NCBI RefSeq assembly: GCF_019670105.1
Contig: NZ_AP023032.1
Location: forward strand, 2,474,972 to 2,538,971
From: Agarivorans albus
Lineage (GTDB): Bacteria; Pseudomonadota; Gammaproteobacteria; Enterobacterales; Celerinatantimonadaceae
Length of the DNA stretch: 64,000 bases
Direction of reading: 5' to 3'
Below, in pieces: positions 53,499 to 62,762 of the stretch. The position numbers and the translations under genes are program-made. Position 1 is the first letter of the stretch; each line of letters starts with the position of its first letter. The notes below the pieces were generated by a model. The model was given only the letters and a program-made list of their open reading frames with translations. It had not been told where the DNA came from and made no database searches.

Positions 53499-54689
53499 TT
53501 AAAAACCACTCCCTACTTGGAAATACACTGCGCTTTCCTCGCCGCTGTAGGCAAAATCCATCCCTAAGCGAAGACCATATCTTCGGGCGATTTGATAACG
53601 AAAGCCTGCGCCCACAGACTGTACACTTTCATCTGTTGCTAACTCACTTTCCTGCAGAGCTTGTCCTGCACCATAAAAAGCCGAGATAGTCCAACGGTGA
53701 TCAATCGAGTAAGTAAGTTGTGATTGTATAGTATGAATCTCGTCACCTTGATACCGATAGGCGGATACCCCTCGCAAGCCTATATAAGGTCGAGCTGTGG
53801 GTGATAAAAACAATTCATCAGAGCTAAAGAGTTGATAATTGCCAGCAAAAGCTAGGTTCCATTTTCTACCTAATGGAAGATACACCTCTCCATCCACATT
53901 CAAATTTTGGTAGTCCCAATCGCTGCCCAATTTTTTATCATAAATCATGTAATCTGCGTTTAGTTTATACCCCCTAGTTGGGTAAAAAATATTGTCTCTG
54001 GTGTCGTATTCGGCAATAAAACCTAGACCAGAAGTGATCGACTCATCCCCCCACACCTTGCCTAACAAGCCATTTAGCAGCTTATCCGCGTTAGAGTTAC
54101 CAGTATCAAACGTTACTTTGCTTACTCCTACAATTTGCTTAGCACCCAACATCAGAGGAGTATCAGCGATACGAAACTGAAGCTTTTGCAGGGCTAGAGC
54201 GCCCTCGGTTTTAGTACCAATCTGCATGCTTTTAGTAAAATCACCTAAAGACAGATCTTTATAAATATTCAGATTAGCTTTCCCCAAGCCCATTCCACCG
54301 GTATAGCGGATTGAATCCTTCATCCATGAATGTCGATGTCCAGCAAAAGCAAACCAAGTACCATTCTCGGTGCCTGCTGCTCCCACTAAAGTAATTGCCG
54401 AGGGTATCAACTGTGCACCACCATCTAGTGATGACATCGCTAGCTTCTTACGGGCTATTTTCTCTTCTTCAGTTTCATGAAGAAATAGCCCCATAGCACC
54501 GCCACCAGCGCCAACAGCAGGTTCAGTTATTAGAATAGGAATAGGCAAAAAGCCATAGGCATTCTCTGCAAGGTGATGGCCCAAATCAAACTTTCCATCA
54601 ACTTCGTCAAAATATGAGGCAGTGCTATCGGTTGAATAAATGCTAATAGACAAAGCCGACAGCGCCATCGCCGCCCATGTAGTTTTCAT
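53499..54689 (-). CDS. Surface-antigen (BamA/TamA-like) outer membrane beta-barrel protein
   Basis: Exported protein of 396 residues: signal peptide (about 1-24), then a region with FGFLPIPILITEPAVGAGGGA-type sequence and a C-terminal barrel ending in Phe (YFQVGSGF), as expected for an outer-membrane protein. SGLGFIAEYDTRDNIFYPTRGY is the Omp85/D15 signature DxRD-x-x-x-P-x-x-G. No POTRA domains are present, so it is a short Omp85-family member rather than BamA or TamA. Function not known; lipid or protein insertion is possible from the superfamily. Confidence 0.82.
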   Translation of the reverse strand: MKTTWAAMALSALSISIYSTDSTASYFDEVDGKFDLGHHLAENAYGFLPIPILITEPAVGAGGGAMGLFLHETEEEKIARKKLAMSSLDGGAQLIPSAITLVGAAGTENGTWFAFAGHRHSWMKDSIRYTGGMGLGKANLNIYKDLSLGDFTKSMQIGTKTEGALALQKLQFRIADTPLMLGAKQIVGVSKVTFDTGNSNADKLLNGLLGKVWGDESITSGLGFIAEYDTRDNIFYPTRGYKLNADYMIYDKKLGSDWDYQNLNVDGEVYLPLGRKWNLAFAGNYQLFSSDELFLSPTARPYIGLRGVSAYRYQGDEIHTIQSQLTYSIDHRWTISAFYGAGQALQESELATDESVQSVGAGFRYQIARRYGLRLGMDFAYSGEESAVYFQVGSGF

Positions 54690-55002
54690 TAATAACCTTT
54701 GTTTAATTACTTAGTTGTTTGTTTAACTCTAAAACTGACAAATTCAGCTTTGGAAGGAATTACGCTACTTTAAGCTTACTTTGGCGTAGTGCTAAATCTT
54801 GTTTGTAGGACTAAATCCGTCAAAGTTGTATCGATATAACTTATTGGATAGGTGTACTTTTTATGCTTAGTTGGAGAAAGTTGGTTCACTCGTAAACATA
54901 GTAAAAACGCAATATATGCGAACCAAACAAAAGCGAGTTACACCCTGCGCTACAATATATAAATGTAAGCTCCTTTATGTCGATATTGCTTGTTTACTCA
55001 TT
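54690..55002. other. Intergenic region before the SRPBCC gene
   Basis: About 313 bp between divergent genes. It should hold both promoters. In-frame codons of the SRPBCC gene extend back to 54871, but the sequence there is unlike the family; I see no other feature. Confidence 0.4.
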
Positions 55003-55488
55003 ATGGTGAAGCGAATGTTCAAGGAAACAAAGATTAACTGGCCAGATTACTATCATCCTCGAAACGCGCAAATTCATGTTAAAAATGCTGTGCCCAGCAA
55101 AGTCCCTGCAGAGCGAGTTTGGGCATGTTTGATTAAGGCACCGTGTTGGCCAACATGGAAGAATAAAGCGACCTCTGTGCAGCTGTTAAACGGTAACGGC
55201 TTAGAGTTAGAAAAAGGCACGGTCTTTCTTTGGAAAACTAAAAAGCTTCAATTCGAATGTACAGTGGTCGAATTTGTGCCTAACAAAAAAATTGCTTGGA
55301 AAGGCAAATCTGGCAGTATAGATATGTACCATGCTTGGAAGTTAGACTGCCAAGCAGACGGCTGTTCAATTATTACTGAGACAACCCAACGTAATGGAAT
55401 AAGCTGGCTCACTAAGTTTTTTCTTCCCAAGCAAATTAATAGCTATCATCAACATTGGCTTGAAGAACTGCAACAACAAGCCCGTTAA
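55003..55488 (+). CDS. SRPBCC (START-like) family protein
   Basis: Probable ligand-binding START-fold protein, about 161 residues from this start. The pattern IHVKNAVPSKVPAERVWACLIKAPCWPTWKNKA...FVPNKKIAWKGKSG...HAWKL...GCSIITETTQRNG is that of polyketide-cyclase/dehydrase-like SRPBCC proteins. The start is uncertain: ATG at 55003, ATG at 55015 (GGTGA upstream), or a codon at 54871. Such proteins bind small hydrophobic molecules; no partner gene is obvious, and the neighbour converges from the other strand. Confidence 0.7.
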   Translation: MVKRMFKETKINWPDYYHPRNAQIHVKNAVPSKVPAERVWACLIKAPCWPTWKNKATSVQLLNGNGLELEKGTVFLWKTKKLQFECTVVEFVPNKKIAWKGKSGSIDMYHAWKLDCQADGCSIITETTQRNGISWLTKFFLPKQINSYHQHWLEELQQQAR

Positions 55489-55489
55489 C

Positions 55490-56959
55490 TTAGAGGTCGT
55501 AAACTAAACCCAGCGAGCGATATATCGCATTGCTTATTTTGCTCCCTGACGCCTTAATGCGCTGTTGTTTTCCTTGCTGCCAAATAGTCTTTCCTTTCTC
55601 GGTCAATCCAAGTTGCCACAAATGGGTATCGCGATCTTGGAACAGATAGTCTTCTAACTGTTCAGCAAAGCCTTCTCCGCATAGGTACAAACCGAACTCG
55701 AGATTAAGATGATCGGAGCGCGGATCAAAATTAGAGGACCCAACATAACTACACTGCTTATTCACAACCAACGCTTTTACGTGGTAATAATGCTTAACGT
55801 GTCCTTTCTCTTTGTCTGGAGCAAACTCATAGAGTTTAACGTCTTGTTGTAATAACTGTTTTCGATAGGGGGAATAATACGCTCCAACAAACGCTGAATC
55901 ACTGCCCGTTTTACCAGCAGTAATTGCTGTTACCTTTGCACCAGCTTGCTTGAACCTTTGTATATCACTTTCTCCAACGGCTTTAGGCAATAAATACGGT
56001 GTAGATATAACAAGCTGGTCAATCTGCTTATGCTTCTGCTGAATAGTTTTAGACAACCGCTCTCGATGATAAGGTTGTTTGTCTTCAAGTTTATTAAGTG
56101 AATCAAACAAAGCGGTCGCTTCAACAGAAGTGTATTCTGGTTCAGCGATAGCTAATACACTGCCCGCAATCGCAGCTAGCTGCAATGGGTATTTGTTGGC
56201 AAGCTCGGTAAAACCCGCTAAAAAATAGTCGCGCTCTTCTGCCCTTGGTTTCCCCACTAAGGTCTGAACATCAACCGCACTCCCACTCTGAAACAACTGA
56301 TTAAAGTTTTTCTCAAAGGCCGCTAACACAGCTCCTTTTACCAATAAGTCCAAATCGAAAAAGTTTGCTTTTTTACTGTATTCAAAATAACTATCACCGA
56401 TATTGCGCCCACCAGTAATCATTAAATCACCATCCACTAGCAGTAGCTTTTCATGTAAGCGATGATTACGTTTATTTTTATGGATCTGAAAATCAAACAT
56501 GCGGCTAAACCAGCCCAGCTGACGCGCTTCAAAAGGATTAAAAATGCGTATTTCAATGTTTTGGTGAGCGGCCAATGTTCTTAACCACATATCATTAAAT
56601 TCAAGTAGGTCATCAAGAACTAACTTTACTTTTACACCTCTGTCGGCAGCCATTCTCAGCTCTCGGTATAAGTAGGCACCGCTGAGGTCGTGGTCCCAAG
56701 TAAAATACTCCAGTAAAACGTAAGACTTAGCGTTTCGAACTGCCGCTATGCGATGAGCTAACGCCTCTTTCCCATTTGGTATTAAATAGACTTGAGCAGG
56801 CACAGTCTCGGGCTGCCAGTTACTGGTTAAGTCTTCAGCTATTGGCGGTGGTGCACTTGAGCACCCCGCTAACATACAAAATAATCCTAGTACCACCAAC
56901 GACCTAATTTGCCAAAAGTTAGAAACTAGATTGGCTACACATTGATTAATAGAGTGCAT
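55490..56959 (-). CDS. Phospholipase-D-family lipoprotein with altered second HKD
   Basis: Second PLD-family lipoprotein of the window (489 residues), lipobox MLAGC with Cys33. The first HKD motif is complete (HEKLLLVD, His169, Lys171, Asp176, then GGRNIGDSYF). The second reads HVKALVVN: His393 and Lys395 are kept, but Asn400 stands where Asp is usual; GSSNFDPRSDHLN follows as in the family. It may still be active, since His and Lys remain. It starts 62 bp after the stop of the beta-barrel gene on the same strand, so the two are probably co-transcribed. A cardiolipin-synthase-like or other phosphatidyl transfer role is inferred. Confidence 0.8.
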   Translation of the reverse strand: MHSINQCVANLVSNFWQIRSLVVLGLFCMLAGCSSAPPPIAEDLTSNWQPETVPAQVYLIPNGKEALAHRIAAVRNAKSYVLLEYFTWDHDLSGAYLYRELRMAADRGVKVKLVLDDLLEFNDMWLRTLAAHQNIEIRIFNPFEARQLGWFSRMFDFQIHKNKRNHRLHEKLLLVDGDLMITGGRNIGDSYFEYSKKANFFDLDLLVKGAVLAAFEKNFNQLFQSGSAVDVQTLVGKPRAEERDYFLAGFTELANKYPLQLAAIAGSVLAIAEPEYTSVEATALFDSLNKLEDKQPYHRERLSKTIQQKHKQIDQLVISTPYLLPKAVGESDIQRFKQAGAKVTAITAGKTGSDSAFVGAYYSPYRKQLLQQDVKLYEFAPDKEKGHVKHYYHVKALVVNKQCSYVGSSNFDPRSDHLNLEFGLYLCGEGFAEQLEDYLFQDRDTHLWQLGLTEKGKTIWQQGKQQRIKASGSKISNAIYRSLGLVYDL

Positions 56960-57021
56960 AAGGAACCTAAATTTAAACGTGAAGATAGAGAACTTAAACG
57001 AGCTTCCTTGCTCAACAATAC

Positions 57022-58650
57022 TTAGAAACGGTAACCAACATTTAAGGTGGCAGCTGTGCGGTCTTTACCCACATTAATAATGCCAGTGATATTGAAGTTT
57101 TTGTCTAGCTCTTTATTAAAGCCAATGAGGCCAGCCCAACGTTGACTGCGAATACCTACGTTATAGTCCATTTCAATACCTTGGAAACGTACAGTACCTG
57201 TCATGTAGTCATCGTATCCTTGATATTCAGCACCAATAAACACTTGAGCTCGTTGTTGCTGAAACTGGTAACCAAGCATCGGTTGCGCGGTAAAAATACT
57301 GCCACCCCAATCATCTGCACCATTCATTTTGGTTTTGGTTACAGTGCCAGTTAGCGAGGCAAACAAGTTTTTATATCCGATAGACAAGGTGGTGCCTGCA
57401 CCAAGTAAGTCATATTGAAGGTGAATTGGAACGTTAAAATCACCCGATGGAACGTAAATGTGTTCACCTAAACACTTGTCTCCAACCACCAGACCAATAC
57501 ACTGATCGATCCCTTTAAAATGGGCTTGTACATCGGCATCTACGTTTAGCTTTCCTACCAAGCCAAATACATTCCAAAATGGCAAGATGTAGGCGTCCCC
57601 ACGAAGGGTAAAGCTCTCGGTATTTACTACCGCATGAGTTTTTTCTGGGTCAAAGAAAGTTTCTAAAAGTGCTGGGCTTAAACCAAAAACACTAAAGCTG
57701 GTAAAATCGAAGTTAGTCTCTTGACCACGGTAAGCCATAGAAAACCCATAAGGTTTTGGCAAATCGATGCCCTTTCTACGTAACGTATCGCCAAAAAATG
57801 GAAGAACATTTTCTAATTTTACGTTTTCTTCGCGAACACGGGGATCAGACATCTCTGAAAGTAACTGCTGATCCTTAATAATGGCTCCCGCAGCATTGTC
57901 GTAAAACGCGACCGGTTTGATTTCCATGTCTAATTCGCAAGCATGGCCTTTACATGTACCTGTTGCGTTTACCTCTTTGTGTTTAATAACGTACTCACCG
58001 GTATCTAGCACTTCAAGTTTAAGTACCTGGCGATACTTGTTTACTTTTCCTAGATCGTGTTTGAACGGTTGATTATTGGTAATAACCATTTCTTTCACTA
58101 AACCGTTTCTTACCGTCATTTTCACTTGCATAAATCGGAAAAATGCTAAGTCTTGTGGCAGCGCAAACTTTGAGTAGTTAAAACTCACCGTCGCACTACC
58201 ATCGTTATTCTGGTCAACCTGCAACGAACTTTTGTCGTAGGTACTCGCGTATTGGCGCAACTTGTATTCTGTCATCGCCAGCTTCTCGATTTCTTTTAAT
58301 AAGCCCCTTCTGTGTTTTAGGCTTTCTTCTTTGTAACGAATGTTCAGATTCATGCGGCCTTTAAGGTCGGTACTATGGACCAAAAAGTACTCTGTTGTTT
58401 CGGTACCATGCTTTCCTGTAAAGCTTTTTGTTACGTGCTCAACAAAGTGCTCAGTTTGTCCTAAATCACTTAAGGCCAAGCCAGGAAGATGTTCAGGAAT
58501 ATTTAGATCGCGCAACTCGCTAAATTCATTTGCATTCTCTAAGTTAGAGGTATCTTCGTGTTCCGCAAATGCAGTTGCAGAAAACATGAAACTAGATAGT
58601 AATGCTGCTTTTATCCAAGAGCGTGGTGTTGTGTTGTAAAGTGTTGTCAT
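57022..58650 (-). CDS. Unrecognised exported protein with C-terminal beta-barrel
   Basis: 542 residues that I cannot place in a known family. A signal peptide (about residues 11-29, ending TAFA) is followed by a soluble-looking N-terminal half (about 30-290) with a Cys pair (Cys233/Cys238 in GTCKGHACEL). The C-terminal part (about 300-542) has alternating hydrophobic beta-strands and ends NVGYRF, the terminal Phe of outer-membrane proteins. A second Cys pair (Cys384/Cys393) lies in a probable loop. It precedes a PLD lipoprotein gene on the same strand, which suggests an envelope function shared with it. No catalytic motif is visible. Confidence 0.6.
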   Translation of the reverse strand: MTTLYNTTPRSWIKAALLSSFMFSATAFAEHEDTSNLENANEFSELRDLNIPEHLPGLALSDLGQTEHFVEHVTKSFTGKHGTETTEYFLVHSTDLKGRMNLNIRYKEESLKHRRGLLKEIEKLAMTEYKLRQYASTYDKSSLQVDQNNDGSATVSFNYSKFALPQDLAFFRFMQVKMTVRNGLVKEMVITNNQPFKHDLGKVNKYRQVLKLEVLDTGEYVIKHKEVNATGTCKGHACELDMEIKPVAFYDNAAGAIIKDQQLLSEMSDPRVREENVKLENVLPFFGDTLRRKGIDLPKPYGFSMAYRGQETNFDFTSFSVFGLSPALLETFFDPEKTHAVVNTESFTLRGDAYILPFWNVFGLVGKLNVDADVQAHFKGIDQCIGLVVGDKCLGEHIYVPSGDFNVPIHLQYDLLGAGTTLSIGYKNLFASLTGTVTKTKMNGADDWGGSIFTAQPMLGYQFQQQRAQVFIGAEYQGYDDYMTGTVRFQGIEMDYNVGIRSQRWAGLIGFNKELDKNFNITGIINVGKDRTAATLNVGYRF

Positions 58651-59135
58651 TACAGTTCCAAATTGAAAAACTCAAAAGGTTTATCAACGAAACGTATAAG
58701 CAAACGTCCCTATCTAACTATTACGTTAGGTCAACGAATTAATAGAGCTGGCAACGACTCCCCGCTCTGCTGATGGTCGTAGAATAAAAGAGGCAAGATT
58801 AAGGCGTTAATCAGTGATGATGGATCGAATCCTCAGTTTAATTATTAGCCTTATCCAATACCTGGCGAACTATCGAGCTTGTAGGTTTTAACAAAAGAGA
58901 TAACGCCGGATAGTTAACTAGATAAAGACAAGATCACCCAACATCCTTGTTCGGATTAGATACTCAAAAGAGCATCGATGAAGGCTGCAAAGACAGCACC
59001 ACAAAAACGTAACCTAATAAGATTAATGCTAGCTATGGGCCCTTTGCAGAATAGTGGTAATGAATAGAAGGTTATCGCTATACAGCGCGTTTACCAGAGG
59101 AGAAAAGTGCAAGCCAATTAACAATTGTTGTCGGC
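58651..59135. other. Intergenic region without recognisable genes
   Basis: This 485-bp gap lies between the beta-barrel gene (to its left, transcribed leftward) and the 3' end of the FUSC gene. It should hold the beta-barrel promoter. I see no convincing frame, RNA, hairpin terminator or repeat in it. Confidence 0.45.
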
Positions 59136-60143
59136 TCACTTAGCCTCAGGCAACATGGTTGTGCTAAAAAATGTATCTACAAAGTGAATAACAAAACGCA
59201 CGATAATTAAAATTAGGCTCAGGAATAACAGCATCTGCAATGAGGCATTTATATCAAATACCGGCCTTAAGTGCTGAGCGTTCATCGTTAGCAATACCAA
59301 AAACTGGCCACCAAGGATCCGCATTGGTACTTGATTATCCTTTGGAAACAAACGCCAAACGGCAAATGTATTCACAAAATAAAATGTCCCAAGCTGCCAT
59401 GCATTGTCTAAAAGTGGTAACACAAACACATACTGAGTAAGCACAATACAAGCCCAAACGTAGACTAATCCTAATATCTTGTTGAGGTAGTGGTAAGGAA
59501 ATTCGATAATGCTAAGGCCCATAGTTGCAGCAATGAGTGGAAACATAAATCCTCCAGGCATAGGCAGATATATCCATAACATCCAACTGACTAGGGTAAC
59601 GACAACAAACTTAATTGCACGTAAACTACCCTCTGCTTGGCTAAGAAGGACTTGCTTCGGCAGTGTTTTAGGATCTTTCTCCTCTGGCCACAACAAGCTA
59701 AAAACTAGTGAATAAACAACTACCCCTAATATCGTTTCTTGCACCCTAAGCACTGCGAGGTTGAAACTTAGCGACTGGCTTAAACCGCTCGCTAACGAGA
59801 CGATCACTGCCACTATAAACGCCATTTTATAAACATAAGCGTATTTCGAGCGGGCAGACATGTATGCGGCAATTCCCCCCAATATAAGCTCGCTTAGCAA
59901 AAACAGTTCCCGCTGCTGGCCGAATAAAGCCAATAATGCAAACCCCAGCACTACACCACTGGCAGTGCCAATCACTCGCTGCCTTGCTTTATGTAATGCG
60001 TGGCTAAAGCTTTCGGTGGTTGCCATTACTACCACCGCGATAGCTGCCCAATAGGGTTTCTCCCAACCAAAGCTTAGCGCTAGTACAATGGTTAAACTTA
60101 GGCTAATGGCAACTTTAATCGCTTTTATGCTAGCTACGCTCAT
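59136..60143 (-). CDS. FUSC family inner-membrane protein, half-size AaeB-like
   Basis: Membrane protein of the fusaric acid resistance/aromatic acid exporter superfamily, 335 residues with two groups of hydrophobic helices. FGWEKPYWAAIAVVVMATTESFSHALHKARQRVIGTASG is the FUSC signature. E. coli AaeB has 655 residues; this protein is about half, lacking the long cytoplasmic domain between repeated membrane parts. It overlaps the adjacent membrane-fusion gene by 14 bp, so they surely act together as an efflux pump. Substrate unknown, perhaps an aromatic or other weak acid. Confidence 0.83.
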   Translation of the reverse strand: MSVASIKAIKVAISLSLTIVLALSFGWEKPYWAAIAVVVMATTESFSHALHKARQRVIGTASGVVLGFALLALFGQQRELFLLSELILGGIAAYMSARSKYAYVYKMAFIVAVIVSLASGLSQSLSFNLAVLRVQETILGVVVYSLVFSLLWPEEKDPKTLPKQVLLSQAEGSLRAIKFVVVTLVSWMLWIYLPMPGGFMFPLIAATMGLSIIEFPYHYLNKILGLVYVWACIVLTQYVFVLPLLDNAWQLGTFYFVNTFAVWRLFPKDNQVPMRILGGQFLVLLTMNAQHLRPVFDINASLQMLLFLSLILIIVRFVIHFVDTFFSTTMLPEAK

Positions 60144-61011
60144 TAGCGGATACCTGCTTGTTAATCATAACTGAAGCTGTAGTCCCTACTCTTAACTGAA
60201 CATTAGCTGGGAGCTCGGTCACGGTAATTTTAACCGGGAGCCGCTGGGCCAAGCGTATCCATTCAAAGTTAGGGTTAACACTTGGCAGCATATGAGTACT
60301 CGTGCTGCCGTCTGCTTGCGCTATGCCATAACCAATACTGCTTACTTGGCCTTTTAGTGGCGTATCGGGGTAACTCATCAAAGTGATTTTAGCCATGTTA
60401 CCTTGCTGCATCGCTTCTATATCCGTTTCTTTAAAGAAGCCTTCGATCCAAAAGCTAGATTCGTCAATTAACGCAACAACTGGTTGATTAGCGACTACAT
60501 GAGCACCCTCAGCTAAATTGAAGTTGGTAATGTAACCATCTTTGCTGGCATACACTTTTGTAAAACTTAGGTTAAGCTCAGCCCCCTTTAGCGCAGCAGA
60601 CGCAGCCTTAACATTTGCCTGCGCGGACAGAACATCATTTTGCAAATTATTTAATGTGATTACCGGTACCGAGCCTGGAGTGCGTTTTTCTAGAGCACTC
60701 ATTCTTTGCTGTTCGTTATTAGCCCTGGCTAAAACTGCTTTTGCTTGGGCTAAATTTGCATTTGCTTGCTGGCTTGCCGTTAGATAGACGCTATCATCAA
60801 TTTCAAACAACAAGTCACCGCTTTTTACTCGCTGGTTATCCGAAATATATATGGCAACAACCGGCCCAGTAACACGGGGAGTAATCTCTACAATATTAGC
60901 TCTTACCAACGCATCACGAGTCCAAGGGTTAGCAAGATAATGCTGGTACTTTAATCCTGCCAACGTAGCGGCAACAACCACTAGCAATACAGTTAATATT
61001 TTGGTTTTCAT
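60130..61011 (-). CDS. HlyD-family membrane fusion protein, AaeA-like
   Basis: Periplasmic adaptor subunit anchored by one N-terminal helix (about residues 4-22). NPWTRDALVRANIVEITPRVTGPVVAIYISDNQRVKSGDLLFEID is the biotinyl-lipoyl-like domain, followed by an alpha-hairpin (about 80-140) and FEWIRLAQRLPVKITV. These segments closely resemble E. coli AaeA. It lies 17 bp downstream of the DUF1656 gene and overlaps the FUSC gene. Together the three look like aaeXAB. Confidence 0.88.
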   Translation of the reverse strand: MKTKILTVLLVVVAATLAGLKYQHYLANPWTRDALVRANIVEITPRVTGPVVAIYISDNQRVKSGDLLFEIDDSVYLTASQQANANLAQAKAVLARANNEQQRMSALEKRTPGSVPVITLNNLQNDVLSAQANVKAASAALKGAELNLSFTKVYASKDGYITNFNLAEGAHVVANQPVVALIDESSFWIEGFFKETDIEAMQQGNMAKITLMSYPDTPLKGQVSSIGYGIAQADGSTSTHMLPSVNPNFEWIRLAQRLPVKITVTELPANVQLRVGTTASVMINKQVSANERS

Positions 61012-61028
61012 TTAAATTTCCTAGTGTT

Positions 61029-61247
61029 TTATGCAGGAAAAACGTAACGGCTTAGCGCAACCGCGTATATCACCAACAGTGATAATTCAACTAACACAGG
61101 CGCATATAAATATTTCATCGCGTCTAAACGGCCAATTAGCACCATGGTCAAATTTGCCGCTACATAAGCAGCACCAAACGCAATAAGTAGCGGCGGGAAA
61201 TAAATCTCCCCAACTGCAATTTCTTTAGGTAAGTATTCTTGGAACAT
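61029..61247 (-). CDS. DUF1656 small membrane protein, AaeX-like
   Basis: 72-residue protein with two hydrophobic segments (about 16-36 and 46-68); it starts MFQEYLPKEIAVGEIYFPPLL, the usual DUF1656/AaeX pattern. AaeX-type proteins are encoded ahead of AaeAB-type efflux pumps; their role is not known. It lies 17 bp upstream of the membrane-fusion gene and 90 bp downstream of the hydrolase-like gene. Confidence 0.85.
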   Translation of the reverse strand: MFQEYLPKEIAVGEIYFPPLLIAFGAAYVAANLTMVLIGRLDAMKYLYAPVLVELSLLVIYAVALSRYVFPA

Positions 61248-61337
61248 GGTTTTGCCTTGGTGTTAATCGATATACGCTGAGATTAAAACGTAAAAACGGA
61301 AAGAGTTAATCGCGAATGAAGGATCACATCCTCAAAA

Positions 61338-62666
61338 CTAATAAAACTGATTTGCAGCCGCTCGTAAATACTCCATCATTTTTGAAGGGCAGCTCAAAGG
61401 TTCAAAAGCTTGTGACGAAAAATACACCGCAACATAATCGCGCTTAGTATCGATATACATGCCTTGCCCAAAATAGCCTTGTAAGCAACGCGCCCCATCG
61501 TCATAAACCTTGTCAAAATTAAATGCATGCGACGCACTGTTTCGCGCTAATCCAGTTCGTTTTCTCATGTCCTGCGTAAGCTTGGCAGGCAATACCGGAG
61601 TATCGGTAATAATTGGCCAACTAGGACAAAGTAACATTGCTACGCGAGCTGCATCTTCTATCGAAGACAATATAAAGTCATGACTTAAAGCGGTACCATC
61701 TGGCGCTAAGGTCACCACCATCGGCGCCTCTGCCTTAATATTTCCCCAAATTCTGTTTTCAAAAATTTGTGTCCAAGGCAGCTGTTCAATTTCTTCCGCA
61801 ATATAAGCTAAAACGGCTCGTGTTATTGGGCCAACCCCTTGTTCAGTGGCAGCTTCGCCCCCTCTTTCTCTTTTAATTTGTTTTACAATGTCGAGCCAGT
61901 TTTCTTGGTAACCGGTGTATGCATTTGGCCGGCCAAATTGAGCCGCTAAGAAACGAGACATATAGGAATTGGGGTCAAACATTGTCTGTTGAGTAGGAGT
62001 AATGTTTAAACCACTAGTACCATTAATCGCTTGACGAATGCTCACCCTGTCCCACTCGGTATTGCGAAACTCTGGAAGGTATACGCTTATAGATCTATCT
62101 ATATCAATCTTCCCTTCATCAATAAACTGAGCAAACACCATACTAATTGCTAAACTCGACAGCCCCATCCATACATGGTTTTGCGCGGCTTTCATTCCTG
62201 GATAGAGCTCGAATACCACCTTACCAGCCTGAACAATAATTAAGCCTTGCACTCGGCTTTCCGGTAAAGAAACATAGTCGTTTAAACTACAAGTTTGGTT
62301 TTTACCTATTACCTCGCCTATTAATGGGTTAATTGACCGAGCAAGTCGATGATTAGATTCCGCTGGATTCACAAACGAGGACGGCAAAAAACGATTTAAA
62401 TACGAGTTATAAATAAGTGCGTCGTTGCCCCCCATAACAAATTGCTTAGGGCTAAAGTTTTTGTGGGCGTGACGAATTTGCTCAAGTGAAAATCCCTGCA
62501 AGCTCGCTGATACAGGCAACAAAGGTTCTGCACCTTGATTAAGTATTTGCGCATACTTCTGTTCAATGTACCGAGCATCCGGTTGTTCAGCGATACGGAT
62601 CGCCGTTGCCACTGCGCCAACGTTTGCCATTAAGGTGCCACGGGCAAGGCTCTGTTTAGTTTTCAT
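61338..62666 (-). CDS. Beta-lactamase-fold serine hydrolase homologue, probably inactive
   Basis: 442-residue protein resembling the serine beta-lactamase/EstB/6-aminohexanoate-dimer-hydrolase group: the region VWMGLSSLAISMVFAQFIDEGKIDIDRSISVYLPEF aligns with the family's SxxK helix and following LPE-type segment. At the place of Ser-x-x-Lys the sequence reads Gly-Leu-Ser-Ser, and neither the YxN nor a normal HxG motif is evident near SGLNITPTQQTM and GQGMYIDTKRDYVAVYF. It may therefore be a non-catalytic binding protein, an inference from hand alignment. No clear signal peptide. It is divergent from a LysR gene and upstream of the AaeXAB-like genes on the same strand. Confidence 0.7.
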   Translation of the reverse strand: MKTKQSLARGTLMANVGAVATAIRIAEQPDARYIEQKYAQILNQGAEPLLPVSASLQGFSLEQIRHAHKNFSPKQFVMGGNDALIYNSYLNRFLPSSFVNPAESNHRLARSINPLIGEVIGKNQTCSLNDYVSLPESRVQGLIIVQAGKVVFELYPGMKAAQNHVWMGLSSLAISMVFAQFIDEGKIDIDRSISVYLPEFRNTEWDRVSIRQAINGTSGLNITPTQQTMFDPNSYMSRFLAAQFGRPNAYTGYQENWLDIVKQIKRERGGEAATEQGVGPITRAVLAYIAEEIEQLPWTQIFENRIWGNIKAEAPMVVTLAPDGTALSHDFILSSIEDAARVAMLLCPSWPIITDTPVLPAKLTQDMRKRTGLARNSASHAFNFDKVYDDGARCLQGYFGQGMYIDTKRDYVAVYFSSQAFEPLSCPSKMMEYLRAAANQFY

Positions 62667-62685
62667 GGGATAGCTCTTTTAAAAC

Positions 62686-62707
62686 GGTAGGTGTTTATAT
62701 TGCTACC
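62686..62707. promoter_or_regulatory. Dyad between the hydrolase-like gene and the LysR gene
   Basis: GGTAG-N12-CTACC lies in the 96-bp divergent gap, 20 bp from the hydrolase-like start and 55 bp from the LysR start. It could be the LysR-type operator; position suggests it, sequence alone does not prove it. Confidence 0.35.
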
Positions 62708-62762
62708 TAGAATAGTGCTATGCTTTGCTCAGTGATAATCGGACTTGAAGGATCAAATCCAC

